From the NCBI GenBank assembly GCA_023957375.1, contig JAMLHB010000001.1, forward strand, positions 1,342,245 through 1,406,244: a DNA stretch of 64,000 nucleotides, written 5' to 3'. Position 1 is the first letter of the stretch. Each line of letters begins with the position of its first letter. The DNA is from Flavobacteriales bacterium (lineage in GTDB: Bacteria > Bacteroidota > Bacteroidia > Flavobacteriales_F > PHOS-HE28). Positions 17,046 to 26,637 of the stretch are shown piece by piece. A model generated the notes under the pieces. The model did no database searches and had not been told where the DNA came from. It saw only the letters and a program-made list of their open reading frames with translations. A program made the translations under genes and the position numbers.

Positions 17046-18341
17046 ATGGAACACCGGAACACCCTCGCATACGGCTTACTGCTCCTTTCCTGGAATGCCT
17101 GTCCAGTACTGATCCAGGCCCAGCAATGGGTGCCTGTCAGCGGCAATGCAGGGGGCATGACCTCGTGCCAGACACTCTCGGCAGACACTTGTCAGGCGGC
17201 TGCCTTTGGAGGCAGGTTGTACGTCACGCACAACGGCGGTGCTTCATTCGACAGCGTGCAGACCATCTTCATCACGGAATGGTTCAACGACATCCATTTC
17301 CCCACGGCCCAAGTAGGCTATGCCTGCGGAGGGAGCCATTACGGCTATCACACGAGCATCATCGCTAAAACGGAAGATGGCGGTACGACCTGGTTCCCGC
17401 TCACGTACGACACACTGCCCTGGTACACGCTGAACAGCATACGCTTTTTCAATGCGGATGTGGGCCTCGTCAGCGGGAACGTGGGCACGTTCTACCGCAC
17501 GGAGGACGGGGGCAACACCTTCATCCCGGTGAACTTACCCCTACTAGGATACAATATGGTGACGGACATCTATTTCGACGGCGATGTGGCATACATCTGC
17601 ACGCGTGCCACGAAGTACGAAGCCGGTGCTCACCAGGACGACGACGACTACCACATCCTCAAGTCCACCGACATGGGCGCAAACTGGACCGTGATGTATT
17701 CGGATACCGTGCTGAACAGAACACTCACCACCGACCGGGGCATCAACGGCATTCGCTTCCTCGGTGATGTGGGCATGGCCTGTGGGTATAATGGCCTGCT
17801 CCTGCTTACTGCGGACGGGGGAACCACGTGGACCGAAAGCACCATTGCGGGGGATTCCACCACCCTTTGGACCCTGGAAATGGCCACCGACCAGATCGCC
17901 TACATCACTACCGGCTTTGCCTACGCCGGAGGATATCGCAATACTCTCCGTACCAATGATGGCGGCCAGACCTGGACCACGCTGCCTGAAAAGTTCATCA
18001 GCATGTCCATCAAGGATGGCGTTGGCTACGCCATTGACGATACCTACCATCTGTTCAAAAATGCGCAGGTGCTGAACGGGATCACGGAGGAGGACATCCC
18101 GGTGATCTCTGTTTTTCCCAACCCGTCCAACGGCAAGGTGCATGTGCGGCTTCCCCATGTGTTGGCATCAGGCATCCTCACACTCTTCGCCCCCAACGGA
18201 CGCGCATGCCTGGAAGTCCCTTTCCGACATGCGGATCAGTTGTCCTTCGATCCGGGCGATCTGGCTGCCGGGACCTACGTGATCGAGGTGCGTGGTAAAA
18301 ACGCAGATCCCGTTTACCGCAACCGGGTTGTCCTGCAATGA
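17046..18341 (+). CDS. secreted BNR/Asp-box (Ycf48-like) protein with T9SS sorting domain
   Basis: A 431-residue protein with a signal peptide (hydrophobic LAYGLLLLSWNACPVLIQAQ) and a series of Asp-box blades: EDGGTTWFP, EDGGNTFIP, STDMGANWT, ADGGTTWTE, NDGGQTWTT. These mark a beta-propeller of the BNR or Ycf48-like type. The C terminus (VISVFPNPSNGKVHV...YVIEVRG...NRVVLQ) is a T9SS type A sorting domain, so the protein is exported and probably surface-attached. The stop codon overlaps an in-frame ATG of the following kelch gene. No catalytic residues of sialidases are evident, so a binding role is more likely. Confidence 0.85.
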   Translation: MEHRNTLAYGLLLLSWNACPVLIQAQQWVPVSGNAGGMTSCQTLSADTCQAAAFGGRLYVTHNGGASFDSVQTIFITEWFNDIHFPTAQVGYACGGSHYGYHTSIIAKTEDGGTTWFPLTYDTLPWYTLNSIRFFNADVGLVSGNVGTFYRTEDGGNTFIPVNLPLLGYNMVTDIYFDGDVAYICTRATKYEAGAHQDDDDYHILKSTDMGANWTVMYSDTVLNRTLTTDRGINGIRFLGDVGMACGYNGLLLLTADGGTTWTESTIAGDSTTLWTLEMATDQIAYITTGFAYAGGYRNTLRTNDGGQTWTTLPEKFISMSIKDGVGYAIDDTYHLFKNAQVLNGITEEDIPVISVFPNPSNGKVHVRLPHVLASGILTLFAPNGRACLEVPFRHADQLSFDPGDLAAGTYVIEVRGKNADPVYRNRVVLQ

Positions 18342-18382
18342 ACCGGTGCCGGGTATCCTTGACGCCAAGCACCTCCCGGCAC

Positions 18383-19573
18383 ATGCGCTACATCTTGGCG
18401 GCATTGCTCTGCTGGGCACAACCCCCCCACGCCCAAACCTGGACGCAGCTCCCCGATTTTCCCGGCACCGCCCGCGATGATGCGGCCTCCTTCACCATCA
18501 ACGGCAAAATCTATGTGGGCACCGGCATGGAGGTGGGCTGGGGCCTCACCAACGATTGGTGGTGCTTTGATGCGGCTACGGATACCTGGAGCACAATCAC
18601 TGCCATGCCCGCCACGCCTCGGCAGTACTGCTCCGCATTCACCGTGAACGACACCGGGTACGTGTTCGGCGGCGTGGACGGCAATGGCGCATTGAATGAG
18701 CTTTGGGCCTATTCCCCGGCAAGCAACCAATGGGTGCAGAAGAGCCCCATGCCCGCCGAGGCCCGCTACGCCTGCGCCGCCGTGGAAGGCTGGAATTACG
18801 GCATTGTGGCCACCGGCATGCTGCAAAGTGGAGCGCCCACCAAGGAAGCCTGGAAATATTGGCCGGCAACGGACAGTTGGGAAGCGATGAACCCGGTGCC
18901 TGGCCCTTCACGGCACCGCGCCGTGGCCTTTCTGGACGGTGGCGGCATGCTCATCACCGGCGGTGCCGATTCCACCGGCACCGCATTGAGCGATGCCTGG
19001 AGCTACCCCGTATGGTTTGAGACGGGAACGTACTATCCACGTTCTGCACTGCCGGCCGGGCGGATCGATGCCAAGAGCGGCGCCCCGTACGTGATGGTGG
19101 TGGCGGGCGGGGCCTCCGATGCGACCACGTTCCATGATGACGTGTGGGACGGAATGTCATCTATTTGGAACGCGCTTCCCCCCTTCCCCGCCGAGCCGCG
19201 CCGTGGAGCAGTGGGCGCGGGAATCCCGCACCAATGGAACAACTCGTTTTACTTCGGCCTTGGGCTGGATAGTGGGCTGGTGCGCCACAGCGATTGGTGG
19301 AAACTGGATTATGCCACGGGCATTGAGGAGCAGGCGGTACAGCGGATCATCCTCTATCCCAATCCGACTTCGAACACAGTTTCCGTGCGTTGGCCGGAGA
19401 CGTGGCCAGATGCACAGGTACGACTGTTCGATGCGTTGGGGCGGAAGGTGGTAGACCGGGTGTTGAACCGGGGAACCGCCGTGGACGTTGGTCCCTTGTC
19501 CGGTGGTCGGTACATAGTGGAAATACAACATGGTCCGCACCAACTTCGCGGCTACATCACCAAACTGCCCTGA
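18383..19573 (+). CDS. secreted kelch-repeat protein with T9SS sorting domain
   Basis: Encodes ~396 residues. Kelch-type blades repeat the pattern of a Gly-Gly turn followed by paired aromatic residues (YVFGGVDGNGALNELWAYSP, WWCFDAATDTWSTI, LITGGADSTGTALSDAW), forming a beta-propeller. The C terminus (IILYPNPTSNTVSV...GGRYIVEIQHG) is a T9SS sorting domain. I prefer the ATG at 18383, which begins a proper signal peptide (MRYILAALLCWAQPPHAQ); the ATG at 18338 overlaps the previous stop but adds a charged N-terminal extension. The stop overlaps the next start by one base (TGATG). Confidence 0.83.
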   Translation: MRYILAALLCWAQPPHAQTWTQLPDFPGTARDDAASFTINGKIYVGTGMEVGWGLTNDWWCFDAATDTWSTITAMPATPRQYCSAFTVNDTGYVFGGVDGNGALNELWAYSPASNQWVQKSPMPAEARYACAAVEGWNYGIVATGMLQSGAPTKEAWKYWPATDSWEAMNPVPGPSRHRAVAFLDGGGMLITGGADSTGTALSDAWSYPVWFETGTYYPRSALPAGRIDAKSGAPYVMVVAGGASDATTFHDDVWDGMSSIWNALPPFPAEPRRGAVGAGIPHQWNNSFYFGLGLDSGLVRHSDWWKLDYATGIEEQAVQRIILYPNPTSNTVSVRWPETWPDAQVRLFDALGRKVVDRVLNRGTAVDVGPLSGGRYIVEIQHGPHQLRGYITKLP

Positions 19574-20214
19574 TGCAATTCATCGACCCCGTCCTCGATG
19601 CCTACTGTGAGGAGCACAGCGGCACAGAGCCTGCATACTTGCAGGAACTTGCTGCGGAAACATGCGAAAAAGTCCACATGCCGCAAATGCTCAGCGGCCA
19701 CCTGCAAGGGCGCTTCCTATCCATGCTGAGCCACTTGGTGCAGCCGAAGACCGTCGTGGAGATCGACACCTTCACCGGATACAGCGCACTCTGCCTGGCG
19801 GAAGGGCTGGCGAAAGGCGGCATGCTGCACACCATCGAAATCGATCCGTAGCCGCCCGAAATGGTACACCGCTACATTGAGAAAGCCGGTATGCAGGACC
19901 ACGTCACCATGCACCACCGGCCCGCGCTGGAGGTGATTCCCACGCTACCCGCGCCGTTCGACCTGGTGTTCATCGACGCCGATAAACAGAACTACCCGAA
20001 CTACTTCGATTCCGTGATCGGCCGTATGCGCCCCGGCGGATTGATCATTGCGGACAACGTGCTATGGAGCGGCGATGTGCTGTGGCCTGTCAAGGAACAC
20101 GACGAACAAACATGCGCATTGGTGGAATATGCCGAGCGCGTACACACCGGCCCACGTGTGGCACCGGTAGTCGTACTCTTGCGGGACTGCCTAATGCTGG
20201 CCCGGATAAAATGA
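19573..20214 (+). pseudogene. class I SAM-dependent O-methyltransferase interrupted by an in-frame TAG
   Basis: The frame from ATG 19573 to TGA 20214 (213 codons, the usual length of the caffeoyl-CoA/catechol-type O-methyltransferase family) is intact except for a TAG at 19849-19851, inside the conserved segment HTIEIDP|*|PPEMVHRYIEKAG. Everything after it reads as a normal family C terminus (FDLVFIDADKQNYPNYFD, PGGLIIADNVLWSGDV). Two other conserved glycines are changed: motif I reads EIDTFTGYS where EIGTFTGYS is expected, and the final motif reads LLRDCLMLAR instead of RDGLMLAR. Together these suggest a gene in early decay, not a single sequencing error. The next gene overlaps its final stop. 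Confidence 0.85.
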
Positions 20215-20693
20215 ACGCCGAACACAACGACCTGGTGCCGGTGCGCTTCTATGATGACCCGTTGGACGCACACATGGCGCGCTGCTTGTTGGAGAATGAG
20301 GGCCTCGAAGCCTTCGTGCACGACGAGCACATCATTGGGCTGAACCGCGCCTTCAGCTACGCGCTCGGCCAAGTAAAACTGAAGGTGGCTGTCGAGGACC
20401 GTACACAGGCCCTGCGCATCTTGGAGGAGGTGGAGCGGCGCCCCTACTTGAACGAAGCCGATCAGCCGATATGCTGCCCCTCCTGCGGCTCAACCGATCT
20501 GGCCAACGGTGTGTTGAGGCCCCGTTCCTTCAGTGGGTTCATCCATTGGGCGCTGGCGCTCCTATTCTCCGTATTCCCCATGTCGATGGACCGCTTTATG
20601 CAGTGCAGCCGGTGCGGGCACTTGTTCAAGCGCCCCGAAGAGGGCGGGAACACCACGGGCCGACCGCTTGTTGGCGATCGGCCCGTGGCCTGA
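20211..20693 (+). CDS. DUF2007-type protein with zinc ribbon
   Basis: A 160-residue protein. The first ~75 residues match the DUF2007 pattern (LVPVRFYDDPLDAHMARCLLENEGLEAFVHDE) found in small putative signal-transducing proteins. The second half has two Cys pairs, CCPSCGS (~87-93) and QCSRCGHLFKRP (~135-146), flanking a hydrophobic stretch (FIHWALALLFSVFPM) that may be a membrane-associated helix. The Cys pairs probably bind zinc. The start overlaps the stop of the broken methyltransferase gene (ATGA). Biochemical role unknown. Confidence 0.8.
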   Translation: MNAEHNDLVPVRFYDDPLDAHMARCLLENEGLEAFVHDEHIIGLNRAFSYALGQVKLKVAVEDRTQALRILEEVERRPYLNEADQPICCPSCGSTDLANGVLRPRSFSGFIHWALALLFSVFPMSMDRFMQCSRCGHLFKRPEEGGNTTGRPLVGDRPVA

Positions 20694-20710
20694 AGCAGCA
20701 CTTTGCCGGC

Positions 20711-21958
20711 CTACTCCACCACCACCTGTGCGGCCGTGGTACCCTTTCGCGTGGTGGCCCGCACGATGTACATGCCGGCGGGCAAATGGCCCACTTGCAG
20801 AATGTAGGCAGGCTTGCCGATGTTGGGCACGAAGATCACTTCATGGCCGCCCATGTCGAACAACTTCAAGTCCTCCATGACCTCCCCGCCGGTGTTCACC
20901 ACCACTTTGTCCGAGGTGGGCACCGGGTAGGCATACACCCGCACACTGTTTTGTGCTTCCCCAACGCCCACGGTGGCAGGAACGGCAGGGTCCATGCGGT
21001 ATACCCCGTTGCTGGTTGCAGCGTAGAGGCTGCCCTTGCTGTCCCGGTCCATGTTGAAGATGAGGTGCTGGGAGATCTCACTTTGAACCGGCCGCCAGGT
21101 GGCACCCCGGTCATAGCTCTCGTAGAGATTGCCGTTCAGGGTGGCCCCGGCCTCGAAGCACATGAAATACAAATGCCCGCCTCCCATGTTGAAAATCCGT
21201 GAGCCGGTGAGCCCGTTGTACGGGAAGTTCACGGAAAGCACGTCCCAATGGGCGCCATTGTCCAAGCTGCGAAGGACGCGCAAGCCATTGCTGGCATAGA
21301 TGCTGCCATCGGCGTTGGCGCTCGCGTTGGCAAGGTCATCTTGGATATCGCTGATGCGCTCCCATGCACTTGAGGGCCCTTCCCGGCGGAACAGGCCCGG
21401 CATGGCCGCCCCGTCCAATGGATCTTCATGGGTTTGGACCAGCATGCGCGCGGTGCCATCGCGGCCGATCAAACGGATGTCCTGTCCTTCGCCCAAGGGG
21501 AAAGCCGTCTCCCAAGTGCTCCCTTCGTCATGGCTCGATAGCAGCGCAGTGCGGTTATCATGCACGGCACAAGCCAACAACCCTCCATCGGCCATGACCT
21601 CGAAATTGAGGATGCCGACGTTGGCGTCGATCAATGCCGGTGCTTCGGGCACTATGCGGAACAAGTCGCTTGGCCCCTCCTGGACGGTGCCCCAATTCAC
21701 ATACTGCACACCATCGCGGAACAGGGTCTTCCACGTGGCGCCATGGTCGGCAAATTGGACCGCCGACCATGTTTCACCCTTGTCCGTGGAGCGCATCAAT
21801 GAACCTTGGTCGGCTTCCGCATGGAAGTAGACCACGTCATCGATCACCTGGAGGCCGCCGCTTGTGGGGGATTGCCCCGCGAGGCCTACTTGCTGCCATT
21901 GCGCCAAGGCCGAAACGGACATCAGCAAGGCAGGAACCAACACGTACTTATGCATCAT
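20711..21958 (-). CDS. secreted BNR/Asp-box protein with T9SS sorting domain
   Basis: A 415-residue protein with a signal peptide (HKYVLVPALLMSVSALAQ) and Asp-box blades: RSTDKGETWS, SSHDEGSTWE, RSLDNGAHWD, ESYDRGATWR. The C terminus (VRVYAYPVPTSDKVVV...GMYIVRATT...AAQVVVE) is a T9SS type A sorting domain. It faces the threonine aldolase gene, with 129 bases between the two starts. The start is placed at the first of two adjacent ATG codons (21958; the other is 21955). Open frame continuing upstream on this strand overlaps the aldolase gene and is not coding. Confidence 0.84.
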   Translation of the reverse strand: MMHKYVLVPALLMSVSALAQWQQVGLAGQSPTSGGLQVIDDVVYFHAEADQGSLMRSTDKGETWSAVQFADHGATWKTLFRDGVQYVNWGTVQEGPSDLFRIVPEAPALIDANVGILNFEVMADGGLLACAVHDNRTALLSSHDEGSTWETAFPLGEGQDIRLIGRDGTARMLVQTHEDPLDGAAMPGLFRREGPSSAWERISDIQDDLANASANADGSIYASNGLRVLRSLDNGAHWDVLSVNFPYNGLTGSRIFNMGGGHLYFMCFEAGATLNGNLYESYDRGATWRPVQSEISQHLIFNMDRDSKGSLYAATSNGVYRMDPAVPATVGVGEAQNSVRVYAYPVPTSDKVVVNTGGEVMEDLKLFDMGGHEVIFVPNIGKPAYILQVGHLPAGMYIVRATTRKGTTAAQVVVE

Positions 21959-22087
21959 CAGGTTCTGTATTTCGTGGGCCTTGCTACGCATCACCGCACG
22001 AAAGGTTCCTCCCGGCCCGCCGATCCCGGATCCCTTTCCAGGCGGGCATTTGCTTCCCGGCCTGGGCGTCTCCATATATTGGCCTCC

Positions 22088-23122
22088 ATGCTTCCGGTCG
22101 ATCTGCGCTCCGATACCGTGACCCTGCCTACGCCTGCCATGCGCGCTGCCATGGCCGCTGCCCCGGTTGGTGATGATGTCTTCGGCGAGGACCCTTCGGT
22201 CAATGCCTTGGAAGAGCGATTGGCCGCCATGTTCGGGCACGCGGCCGGATTGTTCTGCGCCAGCGGCACCATGGCCAACCAGATCGCCATCCGCGCACAC
22301 ACCAAGCCGGGTGACGAGGTGATCTGCGATGAAGGGGCCCACATCTACCGCTTTGAAGGAGGTGGGACCATGGCCAACAGCGGATGCAGTGTGAAGTTGC
22401 TGCATGGCGACCGGGGCCGGTTCAAAGCCGAACAGGTGGCGGAGGCCGTGAACGATCCGGGGAACCCGCACTTTCCCGTGAGCCGGTTGGTGGTGGTGGA
22501 GAACACGGCCAACCGGGGCGGTGGAAGCATTTGGAACCTGGAGGAAGTCCGGCGGATCCGCGCCATGTGCACTGATCATCGCCTCGCCATACACTTGGAC
22601 GGTGCCCGCATTTTCAATGCCATGGCGGTTGATGGCCGCACCCCTGCACAGTGGGGTGCGCCGTTTGATTCCCTCTCGGTGTGCCTAAGCAAAGGATTAG
22701 GCGCACCCGTGGGCTCGGTGCTGCTGGGCGGCAAATCCTTTATTGCTGAAGCCAGGCGTGTACGCAAGCGCTTGGGGGGAGGCATGCGCCAGGCTGGCAT
22801 GCTGGCCGCAGCGGGTCTTTATGCATTGGACCATCATGTGGCCGGGCTGTCGGCGGACCACCAACGCGCCCTCCATCTGTCGCTGGCGTTGAAGGCATTG
22901 CCTTTCACGGAAGAAGTGCTGCCCGTGGAGACCAACATCGTCGTGACCAGGTTGGCGGCCGGCCACCCTGTGAAGGAATTCATGGCCCAACTGCGCCGTT
23001 CCGGCATCCTTGTTGCGGAATTCGGGCCGAACCTGGTGCGCATGGTCACCCACTTGGGCATTGATGACGATGCCGTGCACCGCACGGTGCAGGCACTGGA
23101 ACAGATCGGCAACGAAAAATGA
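22088..23122 (+). CDS. ltaE: low-specificity L-threonine aldolase
   Basis: A 344-residue PLP-dependent fold-type I enzyme that cleaves threonine or allo-threonine to glycine and acetaldehyde. Diagnostic segments are the N-terminal DLRSDTVTLPTPAMR, the EGAHIY loop, IHLDGAR with the PLP-binding Asp, and the Schiff-base Lys202 in SVCLSKGLGAPVGS. Length and order match the family. The stop overlaps the next gene by four bases. A TATATTGG element lies a few bases upstream of the ATG and could be a -7 promoter box. Confidence 0.93.
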   Translation: MLPVDLRSDTVTLPTPAMRAAMAAAPVGDDVFGEDPSVNALEERLAAMFGHAAGLFCASGTMANQIAIRAHTKPGDEVICDEGAHIYRFEGGGTMANSGCSVKLLHGDRGRFKAEQVAEAVNDPGNPHFPVSRLVVVENTANRGGGSIWNLEEVRRIRAMCTDHRLAIHLDGARIFNAMAVDGRTPAQWGAPFDSLSVCLSKGLGAPVGSVLLGGKSFIAEARRVRKRLGGGMRQAGMLAAAGLYALDHHVAGLSADHQRALHLSLALKALPFTEEVLPVETNIVVTRLAAGHPVKEFMAQLRRSGILVAEFGPNLVRMVTHLGIDDDAVHRTVQALEQIGNEK

Positions 23123-23508
23123 AGAAGCTGCTTTTTCTCTTGCTCGCAGTACCGGCCGCGGCCGGATGCAAAGCACCGGCCTTCGTGCAGGCAGGCGAAG
23201 CCGACGGCGTGTCGGTGGCATGGCGATGGAACCACAGGCCGGGCAAGCCGAGCGAATTGCTGCTGAAGATCGTAAACACCAGCTCCGCAGCACGGCAACT
23301 GGATGTAGCGCTTGACCTTTCCTTCCAAGGCTTCACCGTTGAACAGTTCACGGCCGACACGTGCATTGCCGCAGGTCGCACCTACAACGGCAAGCTCAAT
23401 GGCATCTATTTCATTCCCCATGAACTTACCGCCGAGCAGGCCGCCAGTCCGGATTGCCGCGTGACGCTTGGCAAGTTCAACGTGCAGGAAAAGGCATCCT
23501 GCCCCTGA
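23119..23508 (+). CDS. small predicted lipoprotein
   Basis: A 129-residue protein overlapping the threonine aldolase stop (ATGA). The N terminus (MKKLLFLLLAVPAAAGC) is a signal peptide with a lipobox ending at Cys17. The mature part is beta-rich, with a segment (ELLLKIVNTSSAARQLDVAL) typical of Ig-like folds, and ends in a Cys pair region (SPDCRVTLGKFNVQEKASC). I do not recognise a named family. Location is likely the periplasmic face of the envelope. Confidence 0.72.
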   Translation: MKKLLFLLLAVPAAAGCKAPAFVQAGEADGVSVAWRWNHRPGKPSELLLKIVNTSSAARQLDVALDLSFQGFTVEQFTADTCIAAGRTYNGKLNGIYFIPHELTAEQAASPDCRVTLGKFNVQEKASCP

Positions 23509-23526
23509 TCACCTTCGAGGTACCCC

Positions 23527-25218
23527 ATGTCCAACAAAGCGCAACCCGTCCGTAGCTGGCTGATCATCGGGATCTCGGCCCTGATGGCGGCTGTCTTGGT
23601 GATGCTGGCAACCATCCTCTCGCGTTCAGACGAGCGCGAGGAACAATTGGGGATCTTGATGTTGGACAAATCGCTGAGCGGGCAGGTCCAACGGGCGAAG
23701 TTGGTGATGGATACTTACGCATGGGCCCTGATGGAGGAAGTACCGCGCATTCAGGCCGGCGGCATCTCCGAGGACAGCATCGCCCTGCGCCACTGGACCC
23801 TGCTCATGGGGAACCGCCCGGCCATCCGTGCCGTGGCCTTGGCCGATGACCATGGCAATGAGTGGACCTTGGAACGGGCGGGCACCGCGTGGAACTACCA
23901 AGTGACCGTGCGCCAAGGCGATACGGCATACTCGCTCTTGTCACACTGGAACAACCACGGCCACCGCTTGGCACCGCCCACGCACGTGGAGCTGCCGCAA
24001 GATCCCCGAGAGCTGGCGTGGTTCAGCCCGGCGATCGGAAGCGGGCGCGTAAGCCCCGTATGGTCGGAGGAATCAACTGCGGGCGGGCAAACCAACCTGT
24101 TCGCCTCTTCCTCGGTCCGGGACGGCACCAACGGCAATGAGATCCGGGTCCTGAGCTTCACATTGGACCCTAAGCTGATGCCCTTGAATGAATCGGATTG
24201 GTCCAAGGGAATGGCCACGCAAGTGTTCAACGCGAGCTGGCAACCCATAGGCAGATCGGATACCACCCGGATCGCTGCACACTGGCGGGAGCAGGTACCC
24301 GCCATAGGGGCCGCCAACAGTTCCACCGCCTCCCGTTTGCACATCGGTGGGCATCGCTGGTTGTATGCCCATCAGCCCCTTTACCTCAATGGCATCACCC
24401 TGCACGTGGGCATGCTCATAGGCATTGAGGGCATCGAAACCCTGAGTGTGAAAAAGATGACCGGCCTGTGGTCCATCATGGGCCTGCTGGTGCTGTTGGG
24501 CATACTGCTGAGTCTGGTCTTCATCCAAAGCCGAAACGCTGAACGCCAAGCGCAAATGCAAGCACGGCGATCAAACGTGCAGGCCAAACGCCTGGCCCGC
24601 ACCATTGGCGAGAAGGAGGAACTGGACCGGGAGGTGCACCACCGCGTGAAGAACAACCTGCAACTGGTCAGCAGCCTGTTGAACCTCCAAGCGCAACGCA
24701 TCACCGATGTGGCCGCCCACCAGGAATTCATGCGCGGCAAACGGCGTATCGATTCCATTGCCCTGGTGCACCACAAATTATACCGGCAATCGGACTTGTC
24801 CGCCCTAGACCTTCAAGTCTTCATCGATGACCTGGCCAAGGCCATGGCGGCCATGTACGCTCCCCAAAGCAGCACGGTAAGCCACAGCGTGGATGCGCAA
24901 GGCATGCGTTGCAACGCGGACACGGGGATCTTGATGGGCATGTTGTTGTGCGAGCTGCTGGCCAACAGCCACCAGCACGCCTTCCCTTACGCCACGGCCG
25001 GCCATATCAGCATCAGTGTTCGGCTGCAGGGCGAAGACTCATACCGCTTGGTGGTGAGGGACAACGGCAAGGGCTTTGACAAGAATTCGGTCCAGGCCCA
25101 TCATCTGGGCTTGGAGGTGGTAGAAGCGCTGACGGAACAACTGGACGGCACCTGGCAGATCTCCGAGGATGGCGGCACACGGGTGGAGGTGGTTTTCCGT
25201 TCCGTGGTACCGCACTGA
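23527..25218 (+). CDS. membrane sensor histidine kinase, HisKA_2 type
   Basis: A 563-residue kinase with one membrane helix near the N terminus (~12-32), a periplasmic sensing region of ~270 residues, a second helix (~312-336, GLWSIMGLLVLLGILLSLVF), a short coiled coil, then the HisKA_2 phospho-acceptor motif DREVHHRVKNNLQ (His371/His372) and an ATPase domain with ELLANSHQHAFP and DNGKGFD. HisKA_2 kinases often signal to unlinked or atypical regulators, and no regulator gene is adjacent. It converges with the OmpA-like gene with 9 bases between stops. Confidence 0.9.
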   Translation: MSNKAQPVRSWLIIGISALMAAVLVMLATILSRSDEREEQLGILMLDKSLSGQVQRAKLVMDTYAWALMEEVPRIQAGGISEDSIALRHWTLLMGNRPAIRAVALADDHGNEWTLERAGTAWNYQVTVRQGDTAYSLLSHWNNHGHRLAPPTHVELPQDPRELAWFSPAIGSGRVSPVWSEESTAGGQTNLFASSSVRDGTNGNEIRVLSFTLDPKLMPLNESDWSKGMATQVFNASWQPIGRSDTTRIAAHWREQVPAIGAANSSTASRLHIGGHRWLYAHQPLYLNGITLHVGMLIGIEGIETLSVKKMTGLWSIMGLLVLLGILLSLVFIQSRNAERQAQMQARRSNVQAKRLARTIGEKEELDREVHHRVKNNLQLVSSLLNLQAQRITDVAAHQEFMRGKRRIDSIALVHHKLYRQSDLSALDLQVFIDDLAKAMAAMYAPQSSTVSHSVDAQGMRCNADTGILMGMLLCELLANSHQHAFPYATAGHISISVRLQGEDSYRLVVRDNGKGFDKNSVQAHHLGLEVVEALTEQLDGTWQISEDGGTRVEVVFRSVVPH

Positions 25219-25227
25219 CGGGCGCAT

Positions 25228-26577
25228 CTACGGGATCCATTCCAGCACCACCCGCCGTTCGGCCGGGGTACCGCCCGATCCTTGGCGGGCGCCTGAATAG
25301 TTCAGCAATACACGTCCATCGGGCGTGCCACGGGCGATCAGGTAATTGCGCACGGCCTTGGCCCGCTCTTCGCTCAGCAACATGTTCATCCCGGGATTTC
25401 CCGATGGGTCCGCCTGCCCGGTCAGCAGAACGCGCCCCTGCCCATCTTGCGCCATGGCCCGGGCCACTTCGTCCAACAACGCCTTTTGTTGCGGGCCCAG
25501 CACGGCGGAGCCCACGTTGAAGTGGATATTGAGGTCCTTGCCGGTGAGCACACTGAGGGCCGCTACTGCGTTCCCTTCCACGCGCGGCCTTTGGCGGTTC
25601 TTTTCAAGTTCATCCACCTGCAGGCCGATGTCGTCCAAACGGCCTTCCAGGTCATCCATGCGGTCCCGCAGCGCCCACAGCTCCTTCCGCTGGTCCACTT
25701 CATCCAGCCGGTGGTTGATGAGGTCCAGTTCGGCCTTCAACCAACGGTCCCGTTTGCGCAACTTGACCCCTGGTGCCGGCTTGGCAAGGGTCTCCGCCTT
25801 TTGCGCAATCACCGAAAGCATGGCGTCGGTAAGGTCCACGTCGGCGGTGTTCAGCACACTGTCCGCCCGCAGGTCGAGTGCGCAGAGATAGTTGTCTTCA
25901 TCGAACACCGTGGCGCAAACCGTGGGCACCTGCACTTCTGTTTGGCCGGTGCCTGTCGCCTCTTGGCCGCCGATGAGCCATCCCTGCACCGGCGCCAAAT
26001 CATTGCGCAGGTCGCGTTCGAGCTCATTGCGCTGAGCGTTGACATAATAGTAGATGGCCATGTACTTCTCCTGGTCCTCGCCGCCATCCACCCCGAAGCT
26101 GGCACGGCTCCAATCGATGCTGCAGATGCGGGCCAGCTGCTGGCGCGTGGCCGTTGAAAGCTGCACGGCGGGCCCGCCGAAGTGCGCAATGGCCGCGGCG
26201 ATCATCCGGTCCATGCCTGTGGCAATGGCGGCCACGGGCTTATCCGTCTGCACGCCGTCGCGGGTGAAGTGGATGTGCTGGTCCAAGTATTGATCGATCC
26301 CCGCCACCAATAGATCGGACAGGTCGACGGTTGCCCGCGGGACCCCGTGGGCCACATACCTGAACGTACCTCTTCCCCCATTGATGCCGGTCCAAACAGC
26401 ATCCAGGACCGTTGGGCCCACGCCTGCTTCATGCCCGTATCCGGCAATGGCAATGGAATCCGTCGTTCCATGGGCCACCAATACCGCGTTGGTTTGTGCG
26501 GCCAGCCACCCAAAGCAGGCCAGGAAGCACAGCAGGAGGACCCCTCGGGGAAACAGGAACAAGGGCATTGGCGGCAC
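25228..26577 (-). CDS. OmpA-family C-terminal domain protein
   Basis: A 449-residue exported protein with a signal peptide (FPRGVLLLCFLACFGWLAAQ). Residues ~25-270 form a unique domain with no recognised signature. Residues ~275-335 are a charged coiled coil (LINHRLDEVDQRKELWALRDRM). The C-terminal ~110 residues are an OmpA-like peptidoglycan-binding domain (NIHFNVGSAVLGPQQKALLDEVA, LLTGQADPSGNPGMNMLLSEERA). It probably tethers the outer membrane or a secreted assembly to the cell wall. The gene is the last before the convergent sensor kinase gene. Confidence 0.82.
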   Translation of the reverse strand: MPPMPLFLFPRGVLLLCFLACFGWLAAQTNAVLVAHGTTDSIAIAGYGHEAGVGPTVLDAVWTGINGGRGTFRYVAHGVPRATVDLSDLLVAGIDQYLDQHIHFTRDGVQTDKPVAAIATGMDRMIAAAIAHFGGPAVQLSTATRQQLARICSIDWSRASFGVDGGEDQEKYMAIYYYVNAQRNELERDLRNDLAPVQGWLIGGQEATGTGQTEVQVPTVCATVFDEDNYLCALDLRADSVLNTADVDLTDAMLSVIAQKAETLAKPAPGVKLRKRDRWLKAELDLINHRLDEVDQRKELWALRDRMDDLEGRLDDIGLQVDELEKNRQRPRVEGNAVAALSVLTGKDLNIHFNVGSAVLGPQQKALLDEVARAMAQDGQGRVLLTGQADPSGNPGMNMLLSEERAKAVRNYLIARGTPDGRVLLNYSGARQGSGGTPAERRVVLEWIP

Positions 26578-26637
26578 GAACTTAGAGAACTGCGGAACGC
26601 GGCGCCAGTACTTTTCAACGGCAGGCCCGTGCGCGGT

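Noticed and set aside
19849..19851. TAG as a recoded amino acid (for example pyrrolysine)
   Set aside because: Other genes in the window end with TAG normally, and no recoding machinery is visible. Decay is simpler.
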